18,995 nucleotides of DNA from CAZWKX01 sp964633975 (GCA_964633975.1 CAZWKX010000040.1:1-18995), one strand, 5' to 3'. Shown: positions 6,711-13,172, counted from the stretch's first letter. Notes: generated by a model not told the origin, from the letters alone. Numbers and translations: made by a program.

Positions 6711-7028
6711 CTATTCGTCGGTGGCTCGACGCTTGCCCAGGTACCTGACTCCGTACAGAAGGCCAGTGGCCACGACGAGAGTGATGACGGCGCCGATGAT
6801 GCCGGCGATGGCCGTGCTGGCTCGGTCGTTCTCGATGCCCTCCACGGTGTAGTCGGCCAGAGGGGAATCGTTGAGGGCGTGGTCTTGCGCACTGTCGGCG
6901 AAACCATGGTCGATGGAGATCCGCTCCAAACCGTCGGGCTCGCCGGAGGCGAATCCGGAGAGAACACCGGCGACGAGCAGGGTAACCACCAAGCCGGCGC
7001 CGAGGAACCACCAGAGTCGCCTATCCAT
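6711..7028 (-). CDS. PDGLE-domain accessory subunit of cobalt/nickel transporter (CbiN/NikN-like)
   Basis: A 105-aa membrane protein with two transmembrane helices (about residues 5-26 and 71-97) flanking an extracytoplasmic loop. The loop begins with the diagnostic PDGLERI element at about 31-37 that names the PDGLE family, an accessory subunit found next to or fused to CbiM/NikM. The Arg/Lys-rich C-terminus (RYLGKRRATDE) is cytoplasmic. Its ATG lies inside the end of cbiM with an 8-base overlap (ATGGATAG), so the two are translated together. It is expected to assist metal loading into the S-component. Confidence 0.9.
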   Translation of the reverse strand: MDRRLWWFLGAGLVVTLLVAGVLSGFASGEPDGLERISIDHGFADSAQDHALNDSPLADYTVEGIENDRASTAIAGIIGAVITLVVATGLLYGVRYLGKRRATDE

Positions 7029-7683
7029 GGACCAGCTCCATGGGCTCGGCGGCGTAGACGATGTCGGGCCGGGTGCTCATGACCGCCCCGATGACGAGGG
7101 CGGTGATGAGGCCTTCACCGATTCCGATGAGGGCGTGGACCCCGACCATGGAAGCCGCCACCGTTCCGATGGGCGCTCCGCCGGCGCCGCCGACTGCGTA
7201 CTCCAGCACGAAGCTGAGAGAGGCGAGAACCACCGAGATGCCGGCGGCCGTCCCGGCGACGACGGGGAGCAGGGAACGTGCACGAGGCACGAGGGCCATC
7301 AGGAGGCGGAAGATCAGGTACCCGCCCAGGGCGCCGATGACGGCCATGTTGAAGACGTTGAGTCCGAGCGCCGAGAGGCCGCCGTCGGCGAAGAAGACGG
7401 CCTGTACAAGCAGCACGACGGTGAGCACGATGGTGCCCAGCCAGGGCCCGACGAGGACGGCGGCCAGCACACCGCCGATCAGGTGGCCGCTGGTCCCGGC
7501 CGCCACGGGGAAGTTGATCATCTGAGCGGCGAATACGAAGGCGGCCACGAGGCCGGCCAAAGGGACCCGCCGGTCGTCGAGGAAACGAGCGGCTCTGCGG
7601 ATGCTGTACCAGACGCTGCCGGCGGCGGCGGCGCCGAATCCGGCGGAGGTGGGCATGTTGATGAATCCGTCGGGAATGTGCAC
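7021..7683 (-). CDS. cbiM: CbiM/NikM substrate-binding membrane component of cobalt/nickel transporter
   Basis: A 220-aa S-component that binds Co2+ or Ni2+. It starts at GTG 7683 with MHIPDGF; the free N-terminus plus His2 forms the family's metal-binding motif, so no longer start is acceptable. Conserved elements include AAQMINFPV, GTSGHLIGG, and GVHALIGIGEGLIT with its metal-proximal His. About six membrane helices are visible. It is the first gene of the tightly overlapping M-N-Q-O operon. Sequence alone does not tell cobalt from nickel. A perfect palindrome starts four bases upstream of the start codon and probably controls the operon. Confidence 0.95.
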   Translation of the reverse strand: MHIPDGFINMPTSAGFGAAAAGSVWYSIRRAARFLDDRRVPLAGLVAAFVFAAQMINFPVAAGTSGHLIGGVLAAVLVGPWLGTIVLTVVLLVQAVFFADGGLSALGLNVFNMAVIGALGGYLIFRLLMALVPRARSLLPVVAGTAAGISVVLASLSFVLEYAVGGAGGAPIGTVAASMVGVHALIGIGEGLITALVIGAVMSTRPDIVYAAEPMELVHG

Positions 7684-7687
7684 GCCG

Positions 7688-7718
7688 ATCCTTATTGCGA
7701 AGCCTTCGCAATAAGGAT
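7688..7718. promoter_or_regulatory. Perfect 31-bp palindromic operator candidate upstream of cbiM
   Basis: The arms ATCCTTATTGCGAA and TTCGCAATAAGGAT flank a 3-bp spacer with no mismatch. It is markedly more AT-rich than its surroundings. It overlaps a TATCCT -10 candidate at its upstream end and carries AAGGAT, the likely ribosome binding site, at its downstream end, four bases before GTG. A metal-responsive repressor (Fur/Nur or NikR class) is the natural candidate, by inference. An RNA hairpin hiding the ribosome binding site is an alternative. Confidence 0.75.
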
Positions 7719-7719
7719 A
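7714..7719 (-). promoter_or_regulatory. Extended -10 box (TGC-TATCCT) of the cbiM operon
   Basis: TATCCT with TG one base upstream, identical to the box of RTX paralogue 3. Transcription would start inside the palindrome, so a bound repressor would block it. No good -35 is seen. Confidence 0.5.
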
Positions 7720-7729
7720 GCAGGTTGCC

Positions 7730-8131
7730 CTAGGAGTCCTTGAAGGCGATGGCCAGGGCCTCGATCACGATCGTCACACGCTTGCGGCCGGGCTCATGCC
7801 AAGGGAATCGATCCTTCCCTAGGTACTTGTGGGCGAGGCGGTCGATGACCTCGTCCCCGTCCATGGTGCGCATTTCGACGACGCGTCCCTTGATGGAGTA
7901 GTTCACGTAGTCGTCGCCGGGCGGAGAGACCGAGATGCCGACCCGGGGGTCGCGGCGCATGTTGCGCCATTTGGTCCGGCCTTCGGCGGTGTTCACCACG
8001 ATCAAGTCGCCGTCTCGCTCTACCCACATGACGGAGTTGTGCGGGCAGCCGTCCGGCCCGACGGTGGCCACGTGAACGAAGGAGCGGTCGTCGAGGACCT
8101 GCCGAAGATCTTTCGAAAGGGGGACGGCCAT
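7730..8131 (-). CDS. PPOX-class F420-dependent oxidoreductase-like protein (TIGR03618 type)
   Basis: A 133-aa split-barrel flavin/deazaflavin-binding protein. The ATG at 8131 is chosen because GAGGAGGG lies three to four bases upstream; the upstream in-frame extension to 8170 crosses this ribosome binding site. Family signatures are the early FVHVATVGPDGCPHNSVMWV, then VVNTAEGRTKWRNMRRDPRVGISV and IKGRVVEM, with the C-terminal RVTIVIEALAIAF. The R-x-K-x-RN-x-RRDPR element is typical of actinobacterial proteins that use F420 instead of FMN. The physiological substrate cannot be read from sequence. It lies 46 bases upstream of cbiM in the same orientation, but cbiM has its own promoter signals. 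Confidence 0.9.
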   Translation of the reverse strand: MAVPLSKDLRQVLDDRSFVHVATVGPDGCPHNSVMWVERDGDLIVVNTAEGRTKWRNMRRDPRVGISVSPPGDDYVNYSIKGRVVEMRTMDGDEVIDRLAHKYLGKDRFPWHEPGRKRVTIVIEALAIAFKDS

Positions 8132-8191
8132 GGGCCCTCCTCTATGTGCTTTGGGTGCCGATTCTGACAACCGGGTTGGGCTGCGCGCACG

Positions 8192-8197
8192 TAACCT
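8192..8197 (+). promoter_or_regulatory. Candidate leaderless -10 box (TAACCT) for the GNAT gene
   Basis: TAACCT ends eight bases before the GTG at 8206. No ribosome binding site is seen before GTG 8206 or 8209. A TGACA-like -35 exists upstream, but the spacing is too long to trust. Confidence 0.35.
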
Positions 8198-8205
8198 GCC
8201 GGCTC

Positions 8206-8697
8206 GTGGTGACGATCAGGGCCATGGCGGCTGCCGATTGGCCGGCGATGCAGCGCATCTACCAGGAGGGTATCGCCACCGGCGACGCCACCTTCGAGAC
8301 CGAGGCATCCGATTGGGAGTCGTGGGATCGGGACCATCTTGTGGCAGGCCGGCTGGTGGCGGAGGACGGCGGCGAGGTAATCGGCTGGGCCGCGCTTTGC
8401 CCGGTAAGCGGCCGCTGCGTGTACGGCGGCGTAGCCGAGGTGAGCATTTACGTAGCGCCGACGGCGCGCGGTGCAGGCGTGGGCCGGGCCCTGCTCGGCG
8501 CATTGGTCGAGGCTTCGGAGGGGGCTGGCCTATGGACGCTGCAAGCCGGCATCTTCCCGGAGAGCCAGGTGGGTCTACGCCTTCATGAAGGCGCAGGCTT
8601 TCGCGTCGTGGGCACGCGGGAGCGGTTAGGACGGCTCGGAGACCGCTGGCGCGACGTCGTGCTCATCGAGCGCCGCAGCCCCAACGTGGGCGCCTGA
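8206..8697 (+). CDS. GNAT N-acetyltransferase, phosphinothricin acetyltransferase (Pat)-like
   Basis: A GNAT enzyme of about 163 aa that would transfer acetyl from acetyl-CoA to a small amine. The start is GTG 8206 (or the adjacent GTG 8209), so that the protein begins with VVTIRAMAAADW, the usual first strand of this family; the longer frame from 8146 adds a non-conserved leader. The order matches Pat/Bar-like proteins: IYQEGIATGDATFETEA, then AEVSIYVAPTARGAGVGRAL, which carries the acetyl-CoA loop R-G-x-G-V-G, then LQAGIFPESQVGLRLHEGAGF and GRLGDRWRDVVLIERR. Many genomic members act on methionine derivatives or unknown amines, so herbicide resistance should not be assumed. It is divergent from the F420-type gene. 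Confidence 0.88.
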   Translation: MVTIRAMAAADWPAMQRIYQEGIATGDATFETEASDWESWDRDHLVAGRLVAEDGGEVIGWAALCPVSGRCVYGGVAEVSIYVAPTARGAGVGRALLGALVEASEGAGLWTLQAGIFPESQVGLRLHEGAGFRVVGTRERLGRLGDRWRDVVLIERRSPNVGA

Positions 8698-8823
8698 CAC
8701 GGCCGGTGGCCCCGAGTCGGGCGCCGCTACGCTCTCCGCCGAAGGCATGGGCGGCAGACGGAGGAGACCATTCCTGACGCGGCCAGGCACCAAGGAGCGC
8801 ATCGGCGGCCGGGCCGGCCCGGG

Positions 8824-10800
8824 GTGCCACTGTGGCCTTTCGAGCCGGAGCCTCTCCTCGAAGGTCATGAACTCCGGGTGATTCGTCCGCCGATCGGTTA
8901 CTTCGCCGGCCGCATTAGGGACGGACGGCGCTTCAGCTTCACCAAGATCAACCACGGGCACTGGGAGAAGATTCTGGCCCTCCGTGACGACCCGTCTGTG
9001 GCCGGGTTTCGGGCGCTGAAGGAGCGAGCAGGCATCTTCCTGGATCATGGGCTCGGCGAGGATCTCGACGACATGCTCAGTCGTCTCCCGGAGCGGGGCG
9101 AAGACTTCATGTTCGGAGTGAGTCATGTGTCCTATCGAGGGCAGGAGCGCATAGACGGATACAGGATCGACCCGGACGCGGTGGTGGCCGTCATCGAGGA
9201 GAACCTTCCTCCCGGCTATGTGCCGTTCGACGGCACCGTGTGGAAGGACGCGTCGATCACCGGGGAGATCCTGGAGCTCTACGAGGCCGTGAGGGCCCTG
9301 CCGGTGCTGGCCATCGGCCCCAAGCACCTGGCCGGTCTGGGCGCTCGACTCGGGTTCGACCCCTTTGCCCACGTGGCCACCCACATCGACCGGGAGCGGG
9401 CCCGGCGCCAGCGGACCCTTGGACGAGCGCTCAAGGCCCTGGGCAGGTTTGGGGACCGGCCCTGCATCGTGCTCGTGCAGACGGGGAGTGTGGCTCCTTG
9501 GTTTGTAGACAGGCTTCACGACCGGGTGCCGTCCGCGTTCTTGCTCGACATGGGGCGAGCGCTCGATGTGTGGTTCCCCGAGGTCGTGACCACACAGCCG
9601 TGGTGGAGGCGTTTCCATCCCGAGCTGCAGCGGAATCTCGGTCTCGATTACCGCTCTGCGCGCCGCCGCGGAGTCGAAGACCGGCTGCGCTCGATCGCGC
9701 CGGTACCGCCGGGCTGTCTGCCGGCTCCACCCGCTGCGCTTCGGCGCCGCGGCACTCCCGTGGGTGCGGTCGAAGACAAGCCCTGTGATTTCGGATTCGT
9801 GAGGAAGGCGCTGGAGGAGTGGGGTGACCCTGGGTCGTGGACCGAATCCGGGCCCGTTGCGCGCCGGCTCGAGTCGGTGGTCGCTGAGTACCTTGAGCTG
9901 CCCGACGATCGGGCCGTGGTGGCCACCGAGGACGGCGTCGGCGCCCTGTATGCGCTGGTGGGGATGGTGCACCTGCGTGCGGGGCGTCCGCTGCGCTGGC
10001 TTGCCTGTGCGTTCGGTCCCGAGGCGACGAGGAGTGGGCCGCTGGCGGGGGCGCTCCTCATCGACTGCGATGCCCACGGCATGCTCGATATCGACAAGCT
10101 CCGGAAGACGGATCCCGAGGCCTACGACGGTGTGGTTGTCGTCGATCTCTTCGGGCGTGCCGGAGATCTGGGAGAGTTCGTGGAGGTCTGTTCGTCTTTG
10201 GATAAAGCCCTCGTGGTCGACGGCACGGCGGCGTTCGACACGGCTCGAACCGGTCGGGGCCGGCCTCCCGAAGCTTTGGACCTCGGCCACGCGGCTCCGT
10301 GGGGCGCGACCGAGGGTGGCTGCGTAATCGTCGAGCGATGCGACGAGGGGGCGGCGAGGTCGATCATCGACGGTAGCGTCTCGGTGCCGTGGGATGAGCC
10401 GCATCGGGTCGTCACCGGCCTCTCGGATCTCGGCGCCGCCTTTGCGCTGCAACGGCTGAGGGATTTCGGCGAGGTGGCGCCGCGCTATGACGGCCAGTAC
10501 GGGCGCGTGCTTCGTATCGCGCGGCGGTTCGGATTCCGTCCCCTGATGCATCCTCGCGGTGACGAGTCTGCGGCAACTCCGATGTGTGTGCCCCTTGTGT
10601 CGCCTTTGCCGATTGGGCGCGAGAGGCTCAGCGGAATCGACATAGCGGTGCGTCTGCCCTTCCGGGTGACCGCGGCCGAAGCGGCATGGGCATCGCGCCT
10701 GGCGGAGCGTGTCATCACCGTGCCGAGCCATCCGGGTATGGAGGGCTTCTCCGACGACGAGATAGCCAATGTGATGGAGAGGCTGTCGAGTTTCGTCTAG
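8824..10800 (+). CDS. Fusion: GT-D-like glycosyltransferase domain + lysine-less DegT-type aminotransferase-fold domain
   Basis: A 658-aa protein. Residues 20-270 resemble GT-D-fold (DUF1792-like) glycosyltransferases: GRRFSFTKINHGHWEKI at 34-50 in the place of the family's acidic GDGE element, LAIGPKHLAGL at 162-172, and IVLVQTGSVAPWFVDRL then LDMGRALDVW at 215-250. Residues 325-655 follow DegT/DnrJ/EryC1 sugar aminotransferases: VVATEDGVGALYAL, GALLIDCDAHGMLDID, VVVVDLFGRAGDL and VVDGTAAFDTAR, then GATEGGCVIV at 494-503. The PLP-binding Lys expected about six residues before the EGG is Ala491, and there is no Lys at all after residue 461. So this half is probably not a PLP enzyme. The GTG start lacks a ribosome binding site; an ATT codon at 8788 behind GGAGGAG would add about 12 residues or more. 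It converges with the ATP-grasp/SDR gene at a shared CTAG. Glycan assembly is inferred. Confidence 0.75.
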   Translation: MPLWPFEPEPLLEGHELRVIRPPIGYFAGRIRDGRRFSFTKINHGHWEKILALRDDPSVAGFRALKERAGIFLDHGLGEDLDDMLSRLPERGEDFMFGVSHVSYRGQERIDGYRIDPDAVVAVIEENLPPGYVPFDGTVWKDASITGEILELYEAVRALPVLAIGPKHLAGLGARLGFDPFAHVATHIDRERARRQRTLGRALKALGRFGDRPCIVLVQTGSVAPWFVDRLHDRVPSAFLLDMGRALDVWFPEVVTTQPWWRRFHPELQRNLGLDYRSARRRGVEDRLRSIAPVPPGCLPAPPAALRRRGTPVGAVEDKPCDFGFVRKALEEWGDPGSWTESGPVARRLESVVAEYLELPDDRAVVATEDGVGALYALVGMVHLRAGRPLRWLACAFGPEATRSGPLAGALLIDCDAHGMLDIDKLRKTDPEAYDGVVVVDLFGRAGDLGEFVEVCSSLDKALVVDGTAAFDTARTGRGRPPEALDLGHAAPWGATEGGCVIVERCDEGAARSIIDGSVSVPWDEPHRVVTGLSDLGAAFALQRLRDFGEVAPRYDGQYGRVLRIARRFGFRPLMHPRGDESAATPMCVPLVSPLPIGRERLSGIDIAVRLPFRVTAAEAAWASRLAERVITVPSHPGMEGFSDDEIANVMERLSSFV

Positions 10801-12830
10801 CCGAGGCGCACGGCTGCGGAGACGAGGTCGCGGATGCCGTCCTCGAGTAGCACTTGCGGGCTCCATCCGAGGAAGCTGCGTGCCCTGCGGACGTCGAGCA
10901 GGTAGTCGATCTCATGCTCGATGACGTCGGGCAGGAAGCGTAGGGGCGGTTCCCTGAGACCCAAATCGCGGGCGACGCGGCGGCAAGCTGCGGCGAGCTG
11001 ACGGATCGACACCGGGCGGTCGCTGCCCAGGTTGAAGACGTAAAAGTGGGACTGCACCGGTAGCGGTGCCGTGCACGCCGTTTGCACGCCGAGCGCGGCA
11101 TCGTCGACGTGAAGGAGGTCGACTCGCTGGTTCCCGCTGCCGTAGATGGGGAGGGGCTCGCCACGCGCCGTGTTGGCGGCGAACCGGTGCGTCAGCTCGT
11201 CCCAGCGCATGGCCTTGCCCAGCCCGTAGAGGCGGGCCGGGCGGAGGACCACGACTTGGGGTAGGACACGGTCGGCGCGAAGGATCTCCTCGGCGATCCA
11301 TTTGCTGAGCCCGTAGGGACCATCGGGCAGTGGCGGGTCGGCCTCCGTCCAGGGGGCCGGGCGGGAGGTCCCGTAGACCGCTTGCGTAGAGAGGAAGACG
11401 AACCGCTCGACGCCGGCCCGTGCCACCTGCTCGAGAAGACGGCGCGTCCCCTCGACGTTGACCAGCAGGTAATCGGTGAGGGCGGTGTTCGGCGCCGGCC
11501 TGGTGCGCATGGCGGCCGCGTGGACCACGGTGTCGATGCCGTCGAGCGGAAAGGTGTCAGTGTTCAGGTCGGCCGCCAAGACCTGCACTCGATCCCGCTT
11601 GGTCAGGGCGGAGACGAGTTCGGCGGCCGAGGCCTCGCCGTGTGTGGTTGCGATGACATCGTCGGTGCCCGGCGTGTCGAGAAGGCGTGGAATCACGGCA
11701 CCGCCCAGGTAGCCGGCGGCTCCGGTGACGAGGACCCGGCCGGGGTGGCGGGCATCGTCCGGTGTGGCGGAGGGGGCCGGGTCCATCAAACGGCGGGTGT
11801 GGCCGGTGTCGACGATCGTGGTGGCAACGTGCCGGGTGGCGGCGAGCCGAGGTGGAGGCGGCGGCAGGCAGGTGACGGCGTGCTCGGGCCGGCCGAGCAC
11901 GAAGCACTCGAGGGCGGCGTCGACCTCCCGGTAGCCCAGAGCGGCGCGTGTGCCTGTGATCCCGGTGAAGCGGGCGTTCGCTTCGAAGAACAGGGGCCCA
12001 TCTCGGGTATGGCGGCCTTGCAGGTTGATGGGTCCCTTGAGGCCGAGGGCGGCGACTGCCGCGACGAGGCCGGAGGCCGCATCGACGATGCCGGCGTCGT
12101 CGACGGGGACGATCTCCAGGGGCACCCCGTGCTTCAGACGGTTGATGCTGACGAAGTTGCCCAGCACGGTCCCGGATGGACCCACGAAGAACTGTGCCGA
12201 GATCTCTTCGGACTGGACCAGGTCCTTGCCCCAGCTGGGGGCCCCGGCCATGAGCGGTATCGTGCTGGTGGGGGCCAGGTAGCGCTGCACGACCAGGTCG
12301 TCGGATGGCGCCAAGCTGAGGAGGACGTCGAGGGTGGCCAGGCGGGCTCCGGCGGAGGCGGCTCCGCGACGAGGCTTGATCATCACGGGGAAGTCCAGCT
12401 CGTCGGTGCGGGTGCAGGCTTCTGTGACGGTGTATGTGGGGACAAAAGGGAAGCCGTTGTCCGCGCAGAACCGGGAAAGGGCGAGCTTGTCGATGCACAG
12501 ATCGACGGCTGCCGGGCTGCTCACGATGACGGTGCAGCCGGTGGCGGCGAAAGCGGCAGCACTGCGGGAGAGGAGTGGCATCTCGACGTCGAGGCCGGGG
12601 ATGAGGGCATCGATCTGCTCGGCGGAGCAGACTTGCAGGAGCTGCTCCAGGTAGGTGTCTTCATCGGCGACGGGTGGAACCAGGTAGGCGGCATCGGACC
12701 AGTAGAGCCCCGGGCCGAGTGGGCGGGTGTCCATGCCGACGACCCGGGTGGCGAGGCTGCCGCTGCGAAGAGCCGAGATCACGGCCTGACCCACACCGCC
12801 TCCGACGGCGGTGACACCGACGGTGAGCAC
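10797..12830 (-). CDS. Fusion: ATP-grasp ligase + NAD(P)-dependent epimerase/dehydratase (extended SDR)
   Basis: A 677-aa protein from GTG 12830 with GAGGAG about six bases upstream. Residues 1-340 are an ATP-grasp ligase of the PylC/CarB-like kind: N-terminal VGVTAVGGGVGQAVISAL, the FPVMIKPRRGAASAGARL segment at 147-164 and FFEANARFTGITGTRA at 281-295 carrying the metal-binding Glu/Asn. A Pro-rich hinge (PPPPP, 323-327) follows. Residues 365-677 are an extended SDR with VLVTGAAGYLGG (GxxGxxG 370-376), FLSTQAVYG around Ser481, YGLSK (Tyr506/Lys510) and VVLRPARLYGLG. Such SDRs act on nucleotide sugars; the ATP-grasp half would form an amide or similar bond with an amino acid or carboxylate. 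The combined pathway is inference. It is divergent from the selenoprotein gene. Confidence 0.88.
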   Translation of the reverse strand: MLTVGVTAVGGGVGQAVISALRSGSLATRVVGMDTRPLGPGLYWSDAAYLVPPVADEDTYLEQLLQVCSAEQIDALIPGLDVEMPLLSRSAAAFAATGCTVIVSSPAAVDLCIDKLALSRFCADNGFPFVPTYTVTEACTRTDELDFPVMIKPRRGAASAGARLATLDVLLSLAPSDDLVVQRYLAPTSTIPLMAGAPSWGKDLVQSEEISAQFFVGPSGTVLGNFVSINRLKHGVPLEIVPVDDAGIVDAASGLVAAVAALGLKGPINLQGRHTRDGPLFFEANARFTGITGTRAALGYREVDAALECFVLGRPEHAVTCLPPPPPRLAATRHVATTIVDTGHTRRLMDPAPSATPDDARHPGRVLVTGAAGYLGGAVIPRLLDTPGTDDVIATTHGEASAAELVSALTKRDRVQVLAADLNTDTFPLDGIDTVVHAAAMRTRPAPNTALTDYLLVNVEGTRRLLEQVARAGVERFVFLSTQAVYGTSRPAPWTEADPPLPDGPYGLSKWIAEEILRADRVLPQVVVLRPARLYGLGKAMRWDELTHRFAANTARGEPLPIYGSGNQRVDLLHVDDAALGVQTACTAPLPVQSHFYVFNLGSDRPVSIRQLAAACRRVARDLGLREPPLRFLPDVIEHEIDYLLDVRRARSFLGWSPQVLLEDGIRDLVSAAVRLG

Positions 12831-12859
12831 GGATACTCCTCGCTCTTGGGATCGGAATC

Positions 12860-12865
12860 ACGCTA
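12860..12865 (-). promoter_or_regulatory. Candidate -10 box (TAGCGT) of the ATP-grasp/SDR gene
   Basis: TAGCGT on the minus strand lies 29 bases upstream of GTG 12830, leaving room for a short leader with the GAGGAG ribosome binding site. No -35 is evident. Confidence 0.3.
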
Positions 12866-12884
12866 GCGGCGGTCTCGGCCCTGG

Positions 12885-12912
12885 CGGCAGGACGGTGCCT
12901 GCCGACTATCGT
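12885..12912 (+). promoter_or_regulatory. Inverted repeat plus TATCGT box upstream of the selenoprotein gene
   Basis: A perfect CGGCAGG/CCTGCCG stem with a 6-bp loop (12885-12904) is followed two bases later by TATCGT (12907-12912), and the ATG comes six bases after that. This suggests a leaderless transcript with an operator over the -35 region. The hairpin could instead belong to the divergent gene's upstream region. Confidence 0.4.
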
Positions 12913-12918
12913 GAAACC

Positions 12919-13152
12919 ATGCGTATCGAGATCGAATACTGCGCCGTTTGAAACTACACGGGCCGTGCCGTGCGCATGGCCGAAGGGCTGCTCGGTGAGT
13001 TCGAGCAGCAGATAGAGAGCTTGACCCTCGTGCCCTCGGGCGGAGGCGTCTTCGAGGTGACCGTCGACGGCAGCCTCGTCTATTCGAAGAAGGAGACCGG
13101 GGAGCACCCTGAGTACGAGCAGGTGGCGGGCCCGATCCGGAAACTGCTCTAG
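12919..13152 (+). CDS. selW: SelW/Rdx-family selenoprotein (in-frame TGA = selenocysteine)
   Basis: A 77-residue thioredoxin-fold protein. From ATG 12919 it reads MRIEIEYCAVU, the TGA at 12949-12951 being residue 11, and continues in the same frame as NYTGRAVRMAEGLL to a TAG at 13150. The CxxU redox motif follows the first beta strand as in selenoprotein W (YCGAU in animals). The later GGGVFEVTVDGSLVYSKKETGEHP matches the conserved SelW FEV-x-V-x-G-x-L-x-x-SKK block. A SECIS-like hairpin starts nine bases after the TGA. Expected role is a thiol/selenol redox partner in the cytoplasm. Without recoding the TGA, only a headless fragment from GTG 12970 would be called, lacking the first strand and the active site. 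No ribosome binding site; probably leaderless. Confidence 0.88.
12961..12981 (+). promoter_or_regulatory. Bacterial SECIS-like hairpin after the selenocysteine TGA
   Basis: GGCCGUGC (12961-12968) pairs with GCAUGGCC (12974-12981) in eight consecutive pairs, including one G-U, around a 5-nt loop CGUGC. The loop carries the G-U dinucleotide that SelB recognises in known bacterial SECIS elements and begins 17 bases after the TGA, within the usual range. It lies inside the coding region, as bacterial SECIS elements do. Confidence 0.75.
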
Positions 13153-13156
13153 GCGC

Positions 13157-13162
13157 TAGCCT
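13157..13162 (+). promoter_or_regulatory. Candidate -10 box (TAGCCT) for the zinc-ribbon gene
   Basis: TAGCCT ends ten bases before ATG 13173, and no ribosome binding site is present. The transcript would be leaderless or nearly so. Co-transcription with the selenoprotein gene is also possible, because only 20 bases separate the two genes. Confidence 0.3.
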
Positions 13163-13172
13163 GCCCAATCTC

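Noticed and set aside
5191..7011. A single 606-codon frame covering the ATPase and upstream
   Set aside because: Only the last 249 residues are the CbiO ATPase; the rest is the shadow frame of cbiQ and the PDGLE gene and is Arg/Pro-rich.
7688..7718. Palindrome as an intrinsic terminator of the F420-type gene
   Set aside because: There is no T-tract after it on the minus strand and it overlaps the next gene's promoter and ribosome binding site; an operator fits better.
8747..8881. Small plus-strand frame of 44 codons before the GT-D fusion
   Set aside because: Arg/Gly-rich, no motif, and it runs out of frame into the start of the fusion gene; possible upstream leader but not supportable.
8626..10866. 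Long minus-strand open frame of 746 codons
   Set aside because: It is antisense to the GT-D/DegT-like gene, has Arg/His/Pro-rich composition without any recognisable motif, and overlaps parts of the flanking genes. GC-rich coding DNA often yields such shadows.
12949..12951. TGA as a true stop or frameshift making a pseudogene
   Set aside because: The frame continues with SelW-like sequence, the codon sits exactly at the U of CxxU, and a SECIS-like hairpin follows; decay would not keep all three.
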